From Bacillota bacterium (GTDB lineage: Bacteria; Bacillota; Clostridia; Christensenellales; Aristaeellaceae): 7,108 bases of DNA. The translations under genes were made by a program, and so were the position numbers. The stretch spans positions 1-7,108 of the forward strand of contig JAEVZE010000113.1 in the NCBI GenBank assembly GCA_023392395.1, written 5' to 3'. Of this stretch, positions 6,258-7,108 are shown piece by piece. The notes under the pieces are model-generated. The model saw nothing but the letters and a program-made list of their open reading frames with translations, had not been told where the DNA came from and made no database searches. Each line of letters opens with the position of its first letter. The stretch's first letter is position 1.

Positions 6258-6258
6258 G

Positions 6259-7108
6259 TCAATGGTCGATGCGGTTTAAGATGTCTCCCACGGCCATGTC
6301 GATCGGGGTAACGACGTGCTGTTTGTCCAAGTCCAGGTCATGGCCTGGGATCACATCAAGGCGCATACTGTGGTTCGTTCTCTTGTATTTTGAAGGCGTG
6401 CAACCGTATTCTTCTACAAACTCTTTGCTCAGATAACGATAGTCGGAAAATCCGCTTTCAAAGCAGATATCGATGTTGCGCTTGTCGGTATTGGCGATCA
6501 GACTTTCCGCGTTCTTCACGCGCACCTTGTTTACGTACTGCTGAAAGGACATGCCGAGATTCTTTTTGATAAAATGCGACAGATAGCACATGTTCAGGCC
6601 TTCCTGGCCGGCGAGGTCCTTGAGCTTGATGCGGTTCATAAAGTTGTTGTTGACATAGTCCATCACGCGATTCAGACGCGCGACGCTCCGCTCTTCCTGC
6701 TCAAGCAGTTCATCGGACAACTCCTCCGAGTGCAATTCCTCAACCAGACAGATGCAAATGGCATTGAGGGCCATCATGATGCGAAACGGATAGCCTTCCG
6801 TGCGCGATTTGTGGCAGCGCACGATATGAAACATGGACTGTTTGATCTCCTGGTACGCGTGGCCGTCTTTGGAGGTGAGCAGAAAGTCCGTAAAGCGCAG
6901 GCGGGACAGGCGAGGATAGAACATGGAACAGAAGCTAGCGTCAAACTGGATGGTGAGAATCAGGTTTTCCTCGTCGGTGTGCTTGAGGCTGTGGGCAACG
7001 TTTCGCTCGATGAGAAAAATCTCGTCCTTTTCCAGACGGATTGTCTGACCGCGCCGCTCGATCAGCACGGATCCTTCCAGCATATACAGAATTTCGATTT
7101 CGTTGTGG
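6259..7108 (-). CDS. AraC-family transcriptional regulator with cupin sensor, 5' end beyond window
   Basis: The reading frame is open to the right edge. The visible part begins HNEIEILYMLEG, the characteristic first strands of an AraC-family cupin sensor, so the internal ATG at 7083 is not the start and roughly the first 20-30 residues are missing. Of 282 visible residues, about 1-60 are cupin beta-strands, about 70-135 are the helical linker and dimerisation part, and about 145-243 are the DNA-binding domain. The first helix-turn-helix is LKDLAGQEGLNMCYLSHFIK (starting near 162); the second region has NIDICFESGFSDYRYLSKEF from about 211, followed by GCTPSKYKR. A tail of 39 residues follows the usual domain end. 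It probably senses a sugar and activates the neighbouring catabolic genes. Its position, upstream of and collinear with them, supports this, but the effector is not evident. Confidence 0.93.
   Translation of the reverse strand, partial: HNEIEILYMLEGSVLIERRGQTIRLEKDEIFLIERNVAHSLKHTDEENLILTIQFDASFCSMFYPRLSRLRFTDFLLTSKDGHAYQEIKQSMFHIVRCHKSRTEGYPFRIMMALNAICICLVEELHSEELSDELLEQEERSVARLNRVMDYVNNNFMNRIKLKDLAGQEGLNMCYLSHFIKKNLGMSFQQYVNKVRVKNAESLIANTDKRNIDICFESGFSDYRYLSKEFVEEYGCTPSKYKRTNHSMRLDVIPGHDLDLDKQHVVTPIDMAVGDILNRIDH

Larger units (their letters stand above)
5945..6258 (-). other. Intergenic region between regulator and isomerase-like gene
   Basis: I see no convincing gene in this 314-base gap. 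An 86-codon frame opens from a TTG at 6262, but it has no ribosome site and no recognisable motif. The gap holds, in transcription order, a weak terminator, a possible activator-dependent promoter, an inverted repeat at 6118-6137 and an 8-base palindrome TCAATTGA near 6082-6089. A GCGCT-CA-AGCGC dyad lies at 6005-6016, and an imperfect hairpin with arms 5975-5985 and 5995-6003 lies just before the ribosome site of the isomerase-like gene. If transcription starts near 6138, the leader is about 190 bases and well structured. Confidence 0.6.

Noticed and set aside
6002..6262. 86-codon minus-strand frame overlapping the regulator stop
   Set aside because: It begins with TTG, has no ribosome site, crosses the terminator hairpin and the candidate promoter, and shows no recognisable motif.
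1..7108. CRISPR array, insertion sequence, tRNA or phage genes
   Set aside because: No regularly spaced repeats, transposase motifs, tRNA cloverleaf or integrase sequence was seen on either strand.

Overview
The window looks like a piece of a moderately GC-rich Bacillota (Clostridia-type, probably gut-associated) chromosome. This is inferred from strong AGGAGG-type ribosome sites, sigma-A-like promoters set in AT-rich islands, signal-peptide-free glycosidases, and a GH31 enzyme that matches, from memory, the Blautia (Ruminococcus) obeum enzyme Ro-alphaG1 closely. No phylogeny was computed.

All five real genes lie on the minus strand, so they read from right to left. At the right edge is the 3' portion of an AraC-family regulator (6259-7108, N-terminus outside the window). 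A roughly 310-base gap with inverted repeats and a possible regulated promoter separates it from a xylose-isomerase-like TIM-barrel protein (4913-5944). Next comes a gap with a near-consensus promoter and a long structured leader. This drives a zinc-dependent medium-chain dehydrogenase (3599-4669), whose stop overlaps the start of a GH31 alpha-glucosidase (1599-3602) by four bases. An intrinsic terminator closes that unit. A fresh promoter with perfect -35 and -10 hexamers then drives a GH3 beta-glucosidase (1-1353), which runs off the left edge. The GH3 gene has no stop codon in the window, but it is unambiguous from its catalytic motifs.

Taken together this is a carbohydrate-utilisation locus. 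Two intracellular exo-glycosidases release glucose from alpha- and beta-linked short oligosaccharides. An isomerase-like protein and an alcohol/polyol dehydrogenase could then interconvert sugar, ketose and polyol, probably under control of the AraC sensor. No transporter, kinase or mobile element is visible.

The layout suggests three transcription units: regulator (with or without the isomerase), dehydrogenase-GH31, and GH3. I found no CRISPR array, tRNA, rRNA or clear novel system. The points most worth a second look are the altered metal site of the isomerase-like protein, the structured leader before the dehydrogenase, and the operator-like dyads around the GH3 and isomerase promoters.
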